From Alicyclobacillus sp. (GTDB lineage: Bacteria > Bacillota > Bacilli > Alicyclobacillales > Alicyclobacillaceae), in contig JAIMAY010000007.1 in assembly GCA_023511725.1 (NCBI GenBank), forward strand, positions 35,314 through 99,313: DNA of 64,000 nt. Reading direction: 5' to 3'. How positions within the stretch are numbered: position 1 is the first letter of the stretch; every line of letters starts with the position of its first letter. A model generated the notes under the pieces. It was not told the origin of the DNA, made no database searches, and saw only the letters and a list, made by a program, of their open reading frames with translations. Both the position numbers and the translations under genes were made by a program. Of this stretch, positions 8,640 through 17,357 are shown piece after piece.

Positions 8640-9665
8640 TCACTCGGCCGCGTCCTGTGCCGGCGCCTGCGGCAGGTCCTGGCGACCGTCCTGTCGATGT
8701 GCGGCGGCCTCCTGCCAGTACCGAACGCCGCCTCGCAGCACCGACGTCACTTCACCGCGGCTCTCCATCAGGTCGAGGTGCCCTTGAACCTCTGACAAGC
8801 CCAGGAACACCGCGCCATCTGCCAACCTCGGGAAGAGCTGGCGGCTGATCTCATACACCGTCTGCGCACCGGCGCGCAGCGCATCGCGGATCTGCTGGCA
8901 GCGTGCCTCTTGCTCGGCGAGACGCCGATCAATGAGCGCACGGTGATCCTGAAACGACGCACCATGGCCCGGATGAACCACCGTCCACGGCAGCTCACGC
9001 GTGCGCCGCATCGACTCGCGATACTCGAGCAGCGGCCGTGGTCGCGGTGCCCTGGCACGGACCGGCGGTTCCACAAAAGCGTTGGCGGAGATGTCCGGCA
9101 ACAGGTGGTCCCCCACCAGCGCTTCGCCGGACGCCGCGTCCCACAGGCAGATGTCGGTTCGGCTGTGACCCGGCGTGTACAGTACCTGCCACTCGCGGCC
9201 GCCGGCCAGGATCCTGTCGCCGTCGCGGAGATAGTTCACATCGCGCCATCCCCACGGCCGAAATGGCCGATCCCGGTGCCACACCGTCCCAGCCCCGGCC
9301 TCGATGGCGAACGCGCGGTAAAACGCCTCCATCCTCTCCCACTCGCGGGGGTCATCGGACAGCACCGAGCGCGCCGCTTCCGACACCCAAACGCGGGCGT
9401 TCGTCCGCTTTTGCAGCTCCGCCACACCGCCGGAGTGATCCGTGTGCATATGCGTCACCACAATCTGCTCGATGTCCGCGATGGACAGCCCCAGATCCGC
9501 CAACCCCGCTTCCAACTGCGCCACCGACTCAGGCCGGCGCAAACCGGCGTCAATCAGTGTCACCGGTGGCTCCGGCAAGACGTAAACGTTTACACTGCCC
9601 TCCGGATACGGTGTCCGGATGCGGATTTGCGCTGTCGGCGTGATGTGCGGCCTCCCCTCCAGCAA
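8640..9665 (-). CDS. metallo-beta-lactamase-fold hydrolase
   Basis: 341 residues. The di-metal site signature HMHTDH is at residues 72-77, followed further on by GHSRTDICLWD and VVHPGHG, the other metal-binding loops. The fold includes glyoxalase II, lactonases and acyl-thioester hydrolases. The last third (about residues 250-320) looks like a helical winged-helix-type extension, as in LACTB2-like proteins. It is the first gene of the cluster, 35 bases before the SDR gene, so a thioesterase or lactonase role in the same pathway is the natural guess. No substrate can be named. Confidence 0.85.
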   Translation of the reverse strand: MLEGRPHITPTAQIRIRTPYPEGSVNVYVLPEPPVTLIDAGLRRPESVAQLEAGLADLGLSIADIEQIVVTHMHTDHSGGVAELQKRTNARVWVSEAARSVLSDDPREWERMEAFYRAFAIEAGAGTVWHRDRPFRPWGWRDVNYLRDGDRILAGGREWQVLYTPGHSRTDICLWDAASGEALVGDHLLPDISANAFVEPPVRARAPRPRPLLEYRESMRRTRELPWTVVHPGHGASFQDHRALIDRRLAEQEARCQQIRDALRAGAQTVYEISRQLFPRLADGAVFLGLSEVQGHLDLMESRGEVTSVLRGGVRYWQEAAAHRQDGRQDLPQAPAQDAAE

Positions 9666-9694
9666 AAACTTTGGCGTTTTAATATTTAGATACT

Positions 9695-9743
9695 AGCATA
9701 CCGGCACGTCCATGACCAGCGTTTGTCTCACTTGTGAAACAAA
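9695..9743 (-). promoter_or_regulatory. candidate promoter and operator for the acyl-CoA cluster
   Basis: On the minus strand a TATGCT -10 element sits at 9695-9700 with a poor -35. Immediately upstream, 9722-9743, is a 22-base imperfect inverted repeat: half-sites TTTGTCTCAC and GTGAAACAAA around a TT centre, one mismatch per arm. The repeat covers the -35 region, as expected for a repressor or activator site. The cognate protein is unknown. Confidence 0.4.
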
Positions 9744-9822
9744 ATTTTTTTCTTGAACCGAAAGGCATGCGCCTCTCCAGGGAGGTCCATCCGCGGTAGC
9801 CGGCGACGACGTCTCCCCAAAC

Positions 9823-9860
9823 AAAAGGGGTGGCGCAGGCCCACACGCCCGCCCCACCCC
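9823..9860 (-). terminator. terminator after nadA
   Basis: Read on the minus strand, GGGGTGG pairs with CCACCCC across a GC-rich interior and is followed by TTTTGTTTG. It lies 22 bases beyond the nadA stop. Confidence 0.65.
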
Positions 9861-9882
9861 GGACAGGGAATGGGATGAATCC

Positions 9883-10839
9883 TCAACCGATCTGGATCAT
9901 GCGCTCAATCGCCACACGCGCCCGCGCCGCAATCTCCTCCGGCACCTGGATCACGTGACGCCCGTCGCGCAAAGCCTCGTACACCTTCTCCAAGGTGATG
10001 CGCTTCATGAAGGGACACACCGCATCCGGATTGGCGGGAATGAAGCGTTTGTCCGGGTGCCGCCGCTGCATCTGATGCAGAATCCCCGTCTCCGTGGCAA
10101 CGACAAACTCCTTCGCCGGCGATTCATCCGCGTGTTTGAGCATCCCGCCCGTCGAGAGGATCCGCGTACGCTCCTGCGGCAGCATCCCTTCCGCTGCCAG
10201 GTACAGATTGGACGTGGAGCAGCCGCACTCCGGGTGTACCAGCAGTTCCGCGTCGGGGTGGCTGCGCAAAACGGACTGGACGTCGGTCGGCCGGATACCC
10301 GCGTGGACATGACACTCCCCCATCCAGATGTGCATGCGCCGCCCCGTCACCCGCTGCACATAGGAGCCCAGAAACATGTCCGGCAAAAACAAAATCTCTC
10401 GGTCCTCAGGGATGGACGCCACGACCTCCACCGCGTTGGACGAGGTGCAGCAGTAATCACTCTCCGCCTTGACCTCCGCCGAGGTATTGACGTAGGCCAC
10501 CACCACCGCGCCGGGGTGCTCGGCCTTCCACGCGCGGAGCTGCTCCGCCGTGATGCTGTCCGCCAGCGAACACCCCGCCTCGAGGTCCGGGAGCAGCACG
10601 GTCTTGCCGGGATTCAGCAGCGCGGCCGTCTCGGCCATGAAGTGCACGCCGCAGAACACAATCACCTGTGCGTCCGTGCGCGCCGCCGCCCGCGCGAGGG
10701 CCAGCGAATCGCCGAGCACGTCGGCCACATCCTGCACCTCTGGACGCTGATAGTTATGCGCCAGGATGACCGCGTTACGCTCCCGCTTCAGTTCCATGAT
10801 CCGTTCGGTGAGTTCCATCACCGACGCCGGTACCGCCAT
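9883..10839 (-). CDS. nadA: quinolinate synthase NadA
   Basis: 318 residues, matching the compact NadA class. It condenses iminoaspartate with dihydroxyacetone phosphate to quinolinate on a [4Fe-4S] cluster. Three cluster cysteines fit the family: Cys63 in FCGVHFMAE, the Cys in VHPECGCS, and the Cys in AVCPFMKRI near the C-terminus. AHNYQ near residue 28 is the conserved substrate loop. It is the last gene of nadC-nadB-nadA, starting 33 bases after nadB. The product passes to NadC. Confidence 0.96.
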   Translation of the reverse strand: MAVPASVMELTERIMELKRERNAVILAHNYQRPEVQDVADVLGDSLALARAAARTDAQVIVFCGVHFMAETAALLNPGKTVLLPDLEAGCSLADSITAEQLRAWKAEHPGAVVVAYVNTSAEVKAESDYCCTSSNAVEVVASIPEDREILFLPDMFLGSYVQRVTGRRMHIWMGECHVHAGIRPTDVQSVLRSHPDAELLVHPECGCSTSNLYLAAEGMLPQERTRILSTGGMLKHADESPAKEFVVATETGILHQMQRRHPDKRFIPANPDAVCPFMKRITLEKVYEALRDGRHVIQVPEEIAARARVAIERMIQIG

Positions 10840-10872
10840 CGATATTCCCTCCTTCGGGGCCCGTGCCCCTTC

Positions 10873-12468
10873 TCATGCCCTTGTCGCCACCTGAAACCGA
10901 GGCCGAGCCGCCACCGGCACAAAACTGGCGTCCGCGCCCGGCCATACCTCCGTCGCCATCCCGTCCAGCGCCGCGTCCCGCTGCGGTGCGTCCGCTCGCC
11001 AATGGGCGCCGCGGCTCTCGCGGCGCGCCAGCGCACAGCGGATGATCAGCAGCGCCACGTCGATCTCGCCCGCACCCGGAAACTTCTCCGCCCACGCCTC
11101 CAGCTGGGCCTCGGCCGCCTTCAGCCGATCCGCCTCGCGCACGACCCCCGCGCTCTCCCACAGCAGGCTGCCCAGCGCGCGCCGCACCTCCGCTGGTAGC
11201 GGCTGCAGCGAGCGGTCCTGCGCCTGTGCAATGTCGGCCGCGCCAGGGCCGGACACGGGGTCCAGCGCGGCGGCCGCCATGGCGGCGCGACGCGCACCGA
11301 CCACGCATTCCAGCAGCGAGTTACTGGCGAGGCGGTTGCCGCCGTGCACGCCCGTGCACGCCGTCTCACCAATGGCCAGCAGGTGGGGGATGGCCGTTTG
11401 ACCGGACAGATCCGCCGCCACACCGCCCATGACGAAGTGCGCCGCGGGCGCCACCGGCAGCGGCTGACGCGCAGGGTCCAGACCCGCCTGCTTCAGCTGC
11501 GCCCAGATACTCGGGAAGCGCCGCGCAAAGTCGCGAACCTCTCGCGCATCCAGAAACACCTGATGCCCCTGTTGCCACGCCGCGTACACCGCGCGAGCGA
11601 CCACATCGCGCGGCGCCAACTCGCCCAACGGATGAGGGATGGGCAGCCGCAGGCCGTGTTCATCGATGAGCACGGCACCCGCGCCGCGCACCGCTTCCGA
11701 GATGAGGAACATGGTTCCGTCCGGCCGCAGCCACACCGTGGGGTGAAACTGGACAAACTCCATGTTTCGCACCGGCGCGCCGGCCCGCCACGCGAGCGCT
11801 ATCCCGTCCCCGGTGGCCCCCGGCGGATTCGTGGTCCGCGCGTACAATGCGCCGGCGCCCCCGCACGCGACGATTACGGCCCGGCGCGCCCGCACCACCA
11901 GCGCCTCGCTCGCCGCGGTGGTGAAGTCCGCCGTGACGCGGACGGCGTACACGCCACAGCCGTCACCGTGGTCATTCACCAGCAGCGCCCCCGCCCGGTA
12001 CGGGAGTAAAACCCTGATCTCCGGCGCCCTCTGCACGCGCTCCCACAGTGCGCGGACCACGGCGCGGCCGCTGGCGTCGCCCTCCGCGTGGACGATGCGC
12101 GGCCGGCTGTGCGCCGCTTCCAGGCCGAGCCTGGGGCGACCCGACGAGTCGTGATCGAAATGGACACCGTGAGCCCCGAGCCAACGGATGGCGTCGGGTG
12201 CGTCCGCCACCAACGCCGCCACGGCCGCTTCATCGCACAGGCCCGCACCCGCGGCCTCGGTGTCGGCCGCGTGCAGCGCGGGCGCGTCATCCTCACCGAT
12301 GGCCGCCGCGATGCCGCCCTGCGCATGCGCGGAATTGCTGGCTTCGGGCGGAGCCTTGGCAATCAGCGCCACGCGACCCGCCCCCGCGAGTTCCAACGCC
12401 GCCACGAGCCCCGCCAACCCGGCCCCGACGACCACGTAATCGAACGCCAGCCCCGCATCTCCCCTCAT
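10873..12468 (-). CDS. nadB: L-aspartate oxidase NadB
   Basis: 531 residues, a flavoprotein of the succinate dehydrogenase/fumarate reductase type. The FAD-binding GAGLAG motif lies near residues 16-21, then HAQGGIAAA, a mid-protein HPT substrate loop (FVQFHPTVW), and GGNRLASNSLLE near the C-terminal part of the FAD domain. It oxidises L-aspartate to iminoaspartate for NadA. Start ATG at 12468 overlaps the nadC stop by four bases, indicating translational coupling. Confidence 0.95.
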   Translation of the reverse strand: MRGDAGLAFDYVVVGAGLAGLVAALELAGAGRVALIAKAPPEASNSAHAQGGIAAAIGEDDAPALHAADTEAAGAGLCDEAAVAALVADAPDAIRWLGAHGVHFDHDSSGRPRLGLEAAHSRPRIVHAEGDASGRAVVRALWERVQRAPEIRVLLPYRAGALLVNDHGDGCGVYAVRVTADFTTAASEALVVRARRAVIVACGGAGALYARTTNPPGATGDGIALAWRAGAPVRNMEFVQFHPTVWLRPDGTMFLISEAVRGAGAVLIDEHGLRLPIPHPLGELAPRDVVARAVYAAWQQGHQVFLDAREVRDFARRFPSIWAQLKQAGLDPARQPLPVAPAAHFVMGGVAADLSGQTAIPHLLAIGETACTGVHGGNRLASNSLLECVVGARRAAMAAAALDPVSGPGAADIAQAQDRSLQPLPAEVRRALGSLLWESAGVVREADRLKAAEAQLEAWAEKFPGAGEIDVALLIIRCALARRESRGAHWRADAPQRDAALDGMATEVWPGADASFVPVAARPRFQVATRA

Positions 12469-13319
12469 GGCGCGACCTCCTCCACATCGAGGCCGACGTC
12501 CACGCTTACGGCGCTGTGCGTGAGCGCCCCCATGGAGATGTAGTCGACGCCTGTCTCAGCGATGGCGCGCAGCCGCTCCAGCGTGACACCCCCCGACGCC
12601 TCCAGCGGTACGCGCCCTGCGGTTCGCTCGACAGCAGCCGCCATGGCAGGGAGGGACATGTTGTCGAGCAGGATCATGTCCGCACCTGCGGCGAGCGCTT
12701 CGTCCAGCTGCGCCAACGTCTCCACCTCCACCTCAATGCGGTACGCCGGACCCACCGCCGCGCGCGCCCGCTCAACGGCCTGGGCGACACCCCCGCAGAT
12801 GGCGATGTGGTTGTCCTTGATCAGCACGAGATGGTCCAATCCGTACCGATGGTTGAGGCCACCCCCCACGCGCACGGCGTACTTCTCAAGCCAGCGCCAA
12901 CCGGGCGTGGTTTTGCGGGTGTCGAGCAGACGGGCGCGCGTCCCTGCCAGTTCCGCCACCGCGCGCCGGGTGAGCGTTGCAACGCCCGTGAGCCGGGCCA
13001 GTACGTTCAGCGCCGTACGTTCTGCGCTCAGCACAGCGCGCGCCGGACCCTCCACGCGCATGACGGCGCTGGGGCCGTCCACATCGGCGCCCTCCTGCAC
13101 CAACCGCTGGCATTCCACTTCGCGGTCCATCATGCGGAAGACAGCCTCCGCCATCGGGAGGCCGCAGACGCGAGCCGCCTCCTTCACCCGGACCACGGCC
13201 GCCGCCCGCAGGTGCGGTGGGATGACGGCCTCGCTGGTGATATCGCCACGGCCGACGTCCTCCTCCAGTGCCCATTGCAACAACCGGTCGACCGCCGCCG
13301 GCCACATCATCGACATCAT
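12465..13319 (-). CDS. nadC: nicotinate-nucleotide pyrophosphorylase (carboxylating) NadC
   Basis: 284 residues, quinolinate phosphoribosyltransferase, converting quinolinate and PRPP to nicotinate mononucleotide and CO2. Motifs seen: EDVGRGDIT near the N-terminus, RKTTPG in the middle, KYAVRVGGGLNHRYGL, KDNHI, LLDNM, and EASGGV near the end. It is the first gene of the nad operon and overlaps nadB. The promoter must lie in 13320-13470; a symmetrical TGTATATACA at 13331-13340 may be a -10 element or part of an operator. Confidence 0.96.
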   Translation of the reverse strand: MMSMMWPAAVDRLLQWALEEDVGRGDITSEAVIPPHLRAAAVVRVKEAARVCGLPMAEAVFRMMDREVECQRLVQEGADVDGPSAVMRVEGPARAVLSAERTALNVLARLTGVATLTRRAVAELAGTRARLLDTRKTTPGWRWLEKYAVRVGGGLNHRYGLDHLVLIKDNHIAICGGVAQAVERARAAVGPAYRIEVEVETLAQLDEALAAGADMILLDNMSLPAMAAAVERTAGRVPLEASGGVTLERLRAIAETGVDYISMGALTHSAVSVDVGLDVEEVAP

Positions 13320-13424
13320 CTCCTGACTGCTGTATATACACCTGATTCTACTACCGATTCTGCCCGGAAGCTATGGTGGAGGCAAGAGGGAATGGACGGC
13401 ACAAGGGGCGTGGGATGAATGGGC

Positions 13425-13430
13425 TATAAT
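13425..13430 (+). promoter_or_regulatory. -10 element for tcdA
   Basis: A consensus TATAAT lies 41 bases before the tcdA ATG. No convincing -35 hexamer is visible, so the assignment is tentative. Confidence 0.4.
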
Positions 13431-13470
13431 GAGAAACGTGTGAGCACGACGGTTGGAGGTTCTCGGACGG

Positions 13471-14235
13471 ATGCTGACCCAATTCTCTCGTACGGAACTC
13501 GTGTTTGGCCCCGAGGCCATCCGCCGGCTAGGGCAGTCGACGGTGGCGGTGCTGGGTGCGGGCGGTGTCGGATCCTACGCCATGGAAGCGCTGGCGCGCA
13601 TGGGTGTGGGCACGCTGGTGCTGATCGACAAGGATGTCGTGGATGTGACCAACATCAACCGGCAGATTCCCGCGCTGCACAGCACCATCGGCCGGCCGAA
13701 GGTGGAGGTGATGCGCGAGCGCATCCTCCAGATCAACCCGGACTGCGACGTTCGGGCGATGCAGATGTTCTTTTTGGAGGAGACCAAGGAGGCGCTGTTT
13801 GAGGAAAAACCGGATTACGTGATCGACGCGATGGATACCGTGACGGCCAAAATCCTGCTGATCCGCGAGTGTGTGACGCGCGGGATCCCCATCGTGTCGA
13901 GCATGGCGGCGGCCAACAAGATTGACCCCACGCGCTTTCGCGTCATGGATCTGAGCGAGACGCGCATGGATCCCATCGCCAAGGTGCTGCGCCGCGAACT
14001 CCGCAAGTACGGCATCACGCGCGGCGTAAAGACGGTGTGCTCCACCGAGCGGCCTCGCCGGCCGTTGGAGGCGGTGCGTCAGACCATTGTCGATCCGGAG
14101 GTGGAAGCCACCTCCCGCGTTCGCAAGGCCAAGATGCCGCCGGGGAGCACGCCGTACGTGCCCCCGGTGGTCGGCATGATCCTGGCGAGCGTCGCCATCC
14201 ATGACCTCCTGGGCGTCAACTGGCAAGGCGAGTAA
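13471..14235 (+). CDS. tcdA: tRNA threonylcarbamoyladenosine dehydratase TcdA
   Basis: 254 residues, E1/ThiF/MoeB-like ATP-dependent enzyme that cyclises t6A37 of tRNA to ct6A. The Rossmann ATP-binding stretch GAGGVGSYAMEAL is near residues 30-42, followed by DKDVVDVTNINRQ, the adenylation Asp/Arg/Asn loop. SYAMEALARMG is typical of YgdL/CsdL/YrvM proteins and separates them from MoeB and ThiF. The ATG at 13471 is preferred over the in-frame TTG at 13453 because GGAGG lies 11 bases before it. Divergent from nadC; converges on ymfH. Confidence 0.93.
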   Translation: MLTQFSRTELVFGPEAIRRLGQSTVAVLGAGGVGSYAMEALARMGVGTLVLIDKDVVDVTNINRQIPALHSTIGRPKVEVMRERILQINPDCDVRAMQMFFLEETKEALFEEKPDYVIDAMDTVTAKILLIRECVTRGIPIVSSMAAANKIDPTRFRVMDLSETRMDPIAKVLRRELRKYGITRGVKTVCSTERPRRPLEAVRQTIVDPEVEATSRVRKAKMPPGSTPYVPPVVGMILASVAIHDLLGVNWQGE

Positions 14236-14261
14236 GCGTCAGACCCGCGCCGCGAGAAAGT

Positions 14262-14295
14262 CGAAACGCCAGCCTGCATCCAGGCTGGCGTTTCG
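14262..14295. terminator. bidirectional hairpin between tcdA and ymfH
   Basis: A perfect 15-base-pair stem (14262-14276 with 14281-14295) and a four-base loop between converging genes. A long T-run is absent on both sides, but the arm ends are T/A-rich (TTTCG). Confidence 0.7.
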
Positions 14296-14297
14296 CG

Positions 14298-15578
14298 TCA
14301 TGTCGGCCACACGATGGACACCGCGCGGCGCTCCGACGCCAGGTGCTCGCGCAGGCGCGCGTTCGCTTCCTCCAGCGTGATCGACTCCAGTGCTGTGACG
14401 GTGTCGAGCAGATCCGCGCCCTTGAACGCGTAGCTGAGGATGCCGCGCCCAATGAACGGGGCGCTGTCGAGGGAAGTGATGAAGCGCCCGACGGCCTTGC
14501 GACGGCAGCGTTCGAACGCTTCACCGTCGAGGCCGCGCTCGCACGCTGTCGTCACCACGGCCTCCAGCTCCTGCTCCCAGCGCGCCGGATCTGGGATGGT
14601 CCCGCCGATCACGGTGTGCCCGTAGCCGGGCGTCACCTCGTACTCCCAAGAGAAGTGTTCATCCATCAACCCTTCATCGATCCACCGTTGATACGCCTCG
14701 CTGCTTCGCCCAAACAGGGTGTCGAGGATGACGCCCGTGAGCACCTCCTGGCGGAGCAGATCCGGTCCGGTCAGACCGGTACGGGCATCCTTCCAGCCGA
14801 CGAGAACGTACGGCTGGCTGAGCGCGAGCCGCACCTCCGCCCGGTCGCGCGCCACGGTGGGGGGTTCCGCTGGGTACTGGCGCTCGACGTCGGGGGCGGG
14901 ATCGAACGATTTCGCCGCCTGATTGGCGCGCACCACGTCCAACACCTGGTCGGCGTCGAAGCCCCCGACCACCACCAGCATCATCTGCGCGGGATGATAG
15001 AACGTGCCGTAGCACAGGTACAGGAGATCCGCCGTGATCTTCTGGATGCTCTCCACCGTCCCGGCGATCTCGATCCGCACCGGGTGCGCGTGGTACAGAC
15101 TGCGCAACAACTCGAAGAAACCGCGCCGCTCCGGGCTGTCATCGTACATGCGGATCTCCTGCGCGATGATCCCCTTCTCCTTCTCCACACTCTCCGGCGT
15201 GAAATACGGAGATTGCACAAAGTCGAGCAGCGTCTGCAGGTTCTCGGTCACCGCGTCGGTGCAGGAGAACAGATACGTGGTCTGGTCAAACGTCGTGAAG
15301 GCGTTCGCCGAGGCGCCGCGCCGCGCGAACTCTGAGAAGACGTCCCCCTCCGGAGACTCGAACATCTTGTGCTCCAGGAAATGCGCAATGCCGTCCGGCA
15401 CCACATGGAAGTCGCTCTCTCCGCGGCGGCGAAAGCTGTTGTCAATGGAGCCGTAGGGCGTGCCGAACGCCGCAAACACCTGCTGAAAACCCGGTTTGGG
15501 GACCAGGCACACGCGCAGCCCATTCGGCAGCTTCTCGAGGATCACGCGATGACCGAGCTTCTCCGCGGTATCAGCCAT
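14298..15578 (-). CDS. ymfH: M16-family zinc peptidase-like protein YmfH
   Basis: 426 residues, pitrilysin (M16) family. The inverted zinc motif HFLEH is intact near residue 70 (HFLEHKMFE), and the distal Glu region EKGIIAQEI is about 75 residues later. The Bacillus relative is linked to maturation of the 5-aminopentanol modification of elongation factor P. The start at ATG 15578, behind GGAAGGGGG, gives the family N-terminus; a longer frame upstream is antisense-quality sequence. It overlaps the end of ymfF by eight bases, so the two are coupled and probably form a heterodimer in which this subunit carries the metal. Confidence 0.9.
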   Translation of the reverse strand: MADTAEKLGHRVILEKLPNGLRVCLVPKPGFQQVFAAFGTPYGSIDNSFRRRGESDFHVVPDGIAHFLEHKMFESPEGDVFSEFARRGASANAFTTFDQTTYLFSCTDAVTENLQTLLDFVQSPYFTPESVEKEKGIIAQEIRMYDDSPERRGFFELLRSLYHAHPVRIEIAGTVESIQKITADLLYLCYGTFYHPAQMMLVVVGGFDADQVLDVVRANQAAKSFDPAPDVERQYPAEPPTVARDRAEVRLALSQPYVLVGWKDARTGLTGPDLLRQEVLTGVILDTLFGRSSEAYQRWIDEGLMDEHFSWEYEVTPGYGHTVIGGTIPDPARWEQELEAVVTTACERGLDGEAFERCRRKAVGRFITSLDSAPFIGRGILSYAFKGADLLDTVTALESITLEEANARLREHLASERRAVSIVWPT

Positions 15579-16866
15579 GACCTTGTCCCCCTTCCATAGC
15601 ATCACCATGAAGGAAGTAGATGGTATCCACACGCATGGCTGCCGCGGCTGCCACCACCTCGTCGCGCGTGACCGCATCCAGCGCCTCTATCCAGTCCTCC
15701 GGCTCTTTGTCCACACCGGCGAGTTGTCCAGAGAAGTGCAGGTCCGCCAGCGACAGCGGCTGGTCCAGCGTCTGCAGATACTGATGACGCAGCCCCTTGC
15801 GGGTGAACTCGAACTCATCGTCCGTGATCTCGCCCGCCTGCAGCGCGCGGATCTGCGCCTCGATGATCTCCAGCGCGCGATCCTTGTTGCGTGGGTCAAT
15901 GCCGGTCTGCACATGGATCAGACCAGTCAGCGCATCCAGGCGGGCGGAGGCGTAATACGCGAGGCTATTCTTCTCGCGCACGTTGATGAACAGTTTGGAA
16001 TGCGGGAAGCCGCCGAGAATGCCGGTCGCCATGAGCAGAGCGGGATAGGTGGGATCCGCCATACCGATCCCGGTTTTCAGCACCACGTTCAGCTTCCCCT
16101 GGTGGATGGGCTGCGTCTCCTCATGGCTACGCGCCTCGCCGGCGCGGACCGGTACGGGCTGAACCTGCCGGCGCGTCTCCGCGTTCACCGCGCCTTGGGG
16201 CAGACCGGTGAACCAACGCTCCACCTCGCGTTCCGCGGCCTCCATCGGTCCAATCCAGTAGACGTGAATATCGGCGTCCTCAAACAGACGGGTCTGTGCC
16301 TGCCACAACCCCTCCGGTGTGACGCTATCCAAGTCGTCTGTGAACCCGAGCCGCGGCAGTCCCTCCGGACAGCCTTCCAGGGCCAGGGCGGCACAGCGCT
16401 CGAACGCGTACGCCATCTTATCGTCGTACACACTCTCCAGCCGCCGCTCGTGCAGGGTCCGCTGACGATGCACATGTCCCGGCACAAACGCGTTGCCCTC
16501 GTGGGCCGGCGACGTGAGCACCTCAAGCGCGAGTTCCGCCACCCGTTGCGCCAGCTGAGGCTCGCGGGTGTGGGCGGGATCGGGAAATAGCGCGTACAAT
16601 TCCGCGATGTGCTGATCCGCGCGTTTGCTGATGCCGCTGCGCAGCACCGTACCGTACAGCGCGTCCGCCCGCCGCATCAAGGCGGCGGCATCCGGATAGC
16701 GCGTGGTCCCTTCCAACCACAGATAGGGAAGGATGGCGGTCGCGGTCAGCCCATCGCGCTGCAGGGTGTGATGACACTTCACATGGAGGTAGCGCGTGTG
16801 AAACTGGGAGGTCGGCCAGATGTGCACATGGCGACGTCCGTCGTGCCAACTTTGGAATCGAGTCAT
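15571..16866 (-). CDS. ymfF: M16-family protein YmfF, zinc motif lost
   Basis: 431 residues, M16 fold but without HxxEH: the expected region reads TTRYPDAAALMRRADALYG near residues 55-73. This matches the non-catalytic partner in two-subunit M16 systems, where the zinc-bearing partner (here YmfH) does the chemistry. An R/Y motif typical of the inactive subunit is plausible near the C-terminus but cannot be proved by eye. First gene of the pair; a CATAAT -10-like element lies at 16923-16928, minus strand. Confidence 0.88.
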   Translation of the reverse strand: MTRFQSWHDGRRHVHIWPTSQFHTRYLHVKCHHTLQRDGLTATAILPYLWLEGTTRYPDAAALMRRADALYGTVLRSGISKRADQHIAELYALFPDPAHTREPQLAQRVAELALEVLTSPAHEGNAFVPGHVHRQRTLHERRLESVYDDKMAYAFERCAALALEGCPEGLPRLGFTDDLDSVTPEGLWQAQTRLFEDADIHVYWIGPMEAAEREVERWFTGLPQGAVNAETRRQVQPVPVRAGEARSHEETQPIHQGKLNVVLKTGIGMADPTYPALLMATGILGGFPHSKLFINVREKNSLAYYASARLDALTGLIHVQTGIDPRNKDRALEIIEAQIRALQAGEITDDEFEFTRKGLRHQYLQTLDQPLSLADLHFSGQLAGVDKEPEDWIEALDAVTRDEVVAAAAAMRVDTIYFLHGDAMEGGQGHG

Positions 16867-16930
16867 GCGTCACCTCTTCTCTTCGTTCGCCGGGGACTCG
16901 AGCGTCGGCTGACATCGGTTTCATTATGAA

Positions 16931-16969
16931 CCAAACCGCGGGCACGATTGCACGTGCGCCGCGGTTTTG
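16931..16969 (-). terminator. terminator after the zinc-finger gene
   Basis: Read on minus: arms AAACCGCG and CGCGGTTT (near 16933-16940 and 16960-16967) with inner GCAC/GTGC pairing. The stem ends in TTT, followed by GG. It lies 28 bases past the zinc-finger stop. Confidence 0.6.
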
Positions 16970-16996
16970 GGAACGTTTCGAGAATTTATGCCAGAT

Positions 16997-17236
16997 TTAA
17001 CGCTTGCTGCGGCCCGGGTGACGGGCGGCCAGCTGCGGGGTATCGAAATCGGAACTCCTGATCATGACCTGCACCTCCCGCAGCCATCGCTGAACCTCGC
17101 GATTGATCACCGGCGCGACGTATTTGGGCGGCCCGTACCGTTCGATGACCTCCCGCTTGGTGGCCTGGTGCAGCGTCATGCAGTGGACATTCGTCAAAGC
17201 CTCCAACAACTGGCCGCATACCGGGCATTGGAACAA
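16997..17236 (-). CDS. small MucR-like C2H2 zinc-finger protein, TTG start
   Basis: 79 residues. Cys4, Cys7, His18 and His23 give the spacing C-x2-C-x10-H-x4-H, close to the single zinc finger of the Ros/MucR family, and the following residues (ATKREVIERYG) resemble its C-terminal helix. The start is TTG at 17236, supported by AAGGAAGGGATC ending three bases upstream and by the first finger cysteine at position 4. A longer open frame over the same region in another phase lacks any recognisable motif. The basic tail (HPGRSKR) fits DNA or RNA binding. It lies 98 bases after a terminator that ends the ndh unit. Ros/MucR proteins are mainly known from Proteobacteria; function here is unknown. Confidence 0.68.
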   Translation of the reverse strand: MFQCPVCGQLLEALTNVHCMTLHQATKREVIERYGPPKYVAPVINREVQRWLREVQVMIRSSDFDTPQLAARHPGRSKR

Positions 17237-17333
17237 CGAGATCCCTTCCTTCCGGGCGTTTTTGTTTCCATAAATATGGGCGTGGGTCGAACCATATGCC
17301 CCGGCCCGGTTTCACAGGTCTGGCGCGGTAAGC

Positions 17334-17357
17334 AAAAAGGGGCGCATACGCGCCCCT
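17334..17357 (-). terminator. rho-independent terminator after ndh
   Basis: On minus, AGGGGCGC and GCGCCCCT form an 8-bp stem with a four-base loop, followed by TTTTT. The stem begins at the ndh stop codon itself. Confidence 0.85.

Noticed and set aside
13331..13340. TGTATATACA as a nad-operon repressor (NiaR-like) site
   Set aside because: Symmetric, but only ten bases, and I cannot recall the operator well enough to match it. It could simply be a -10 region.
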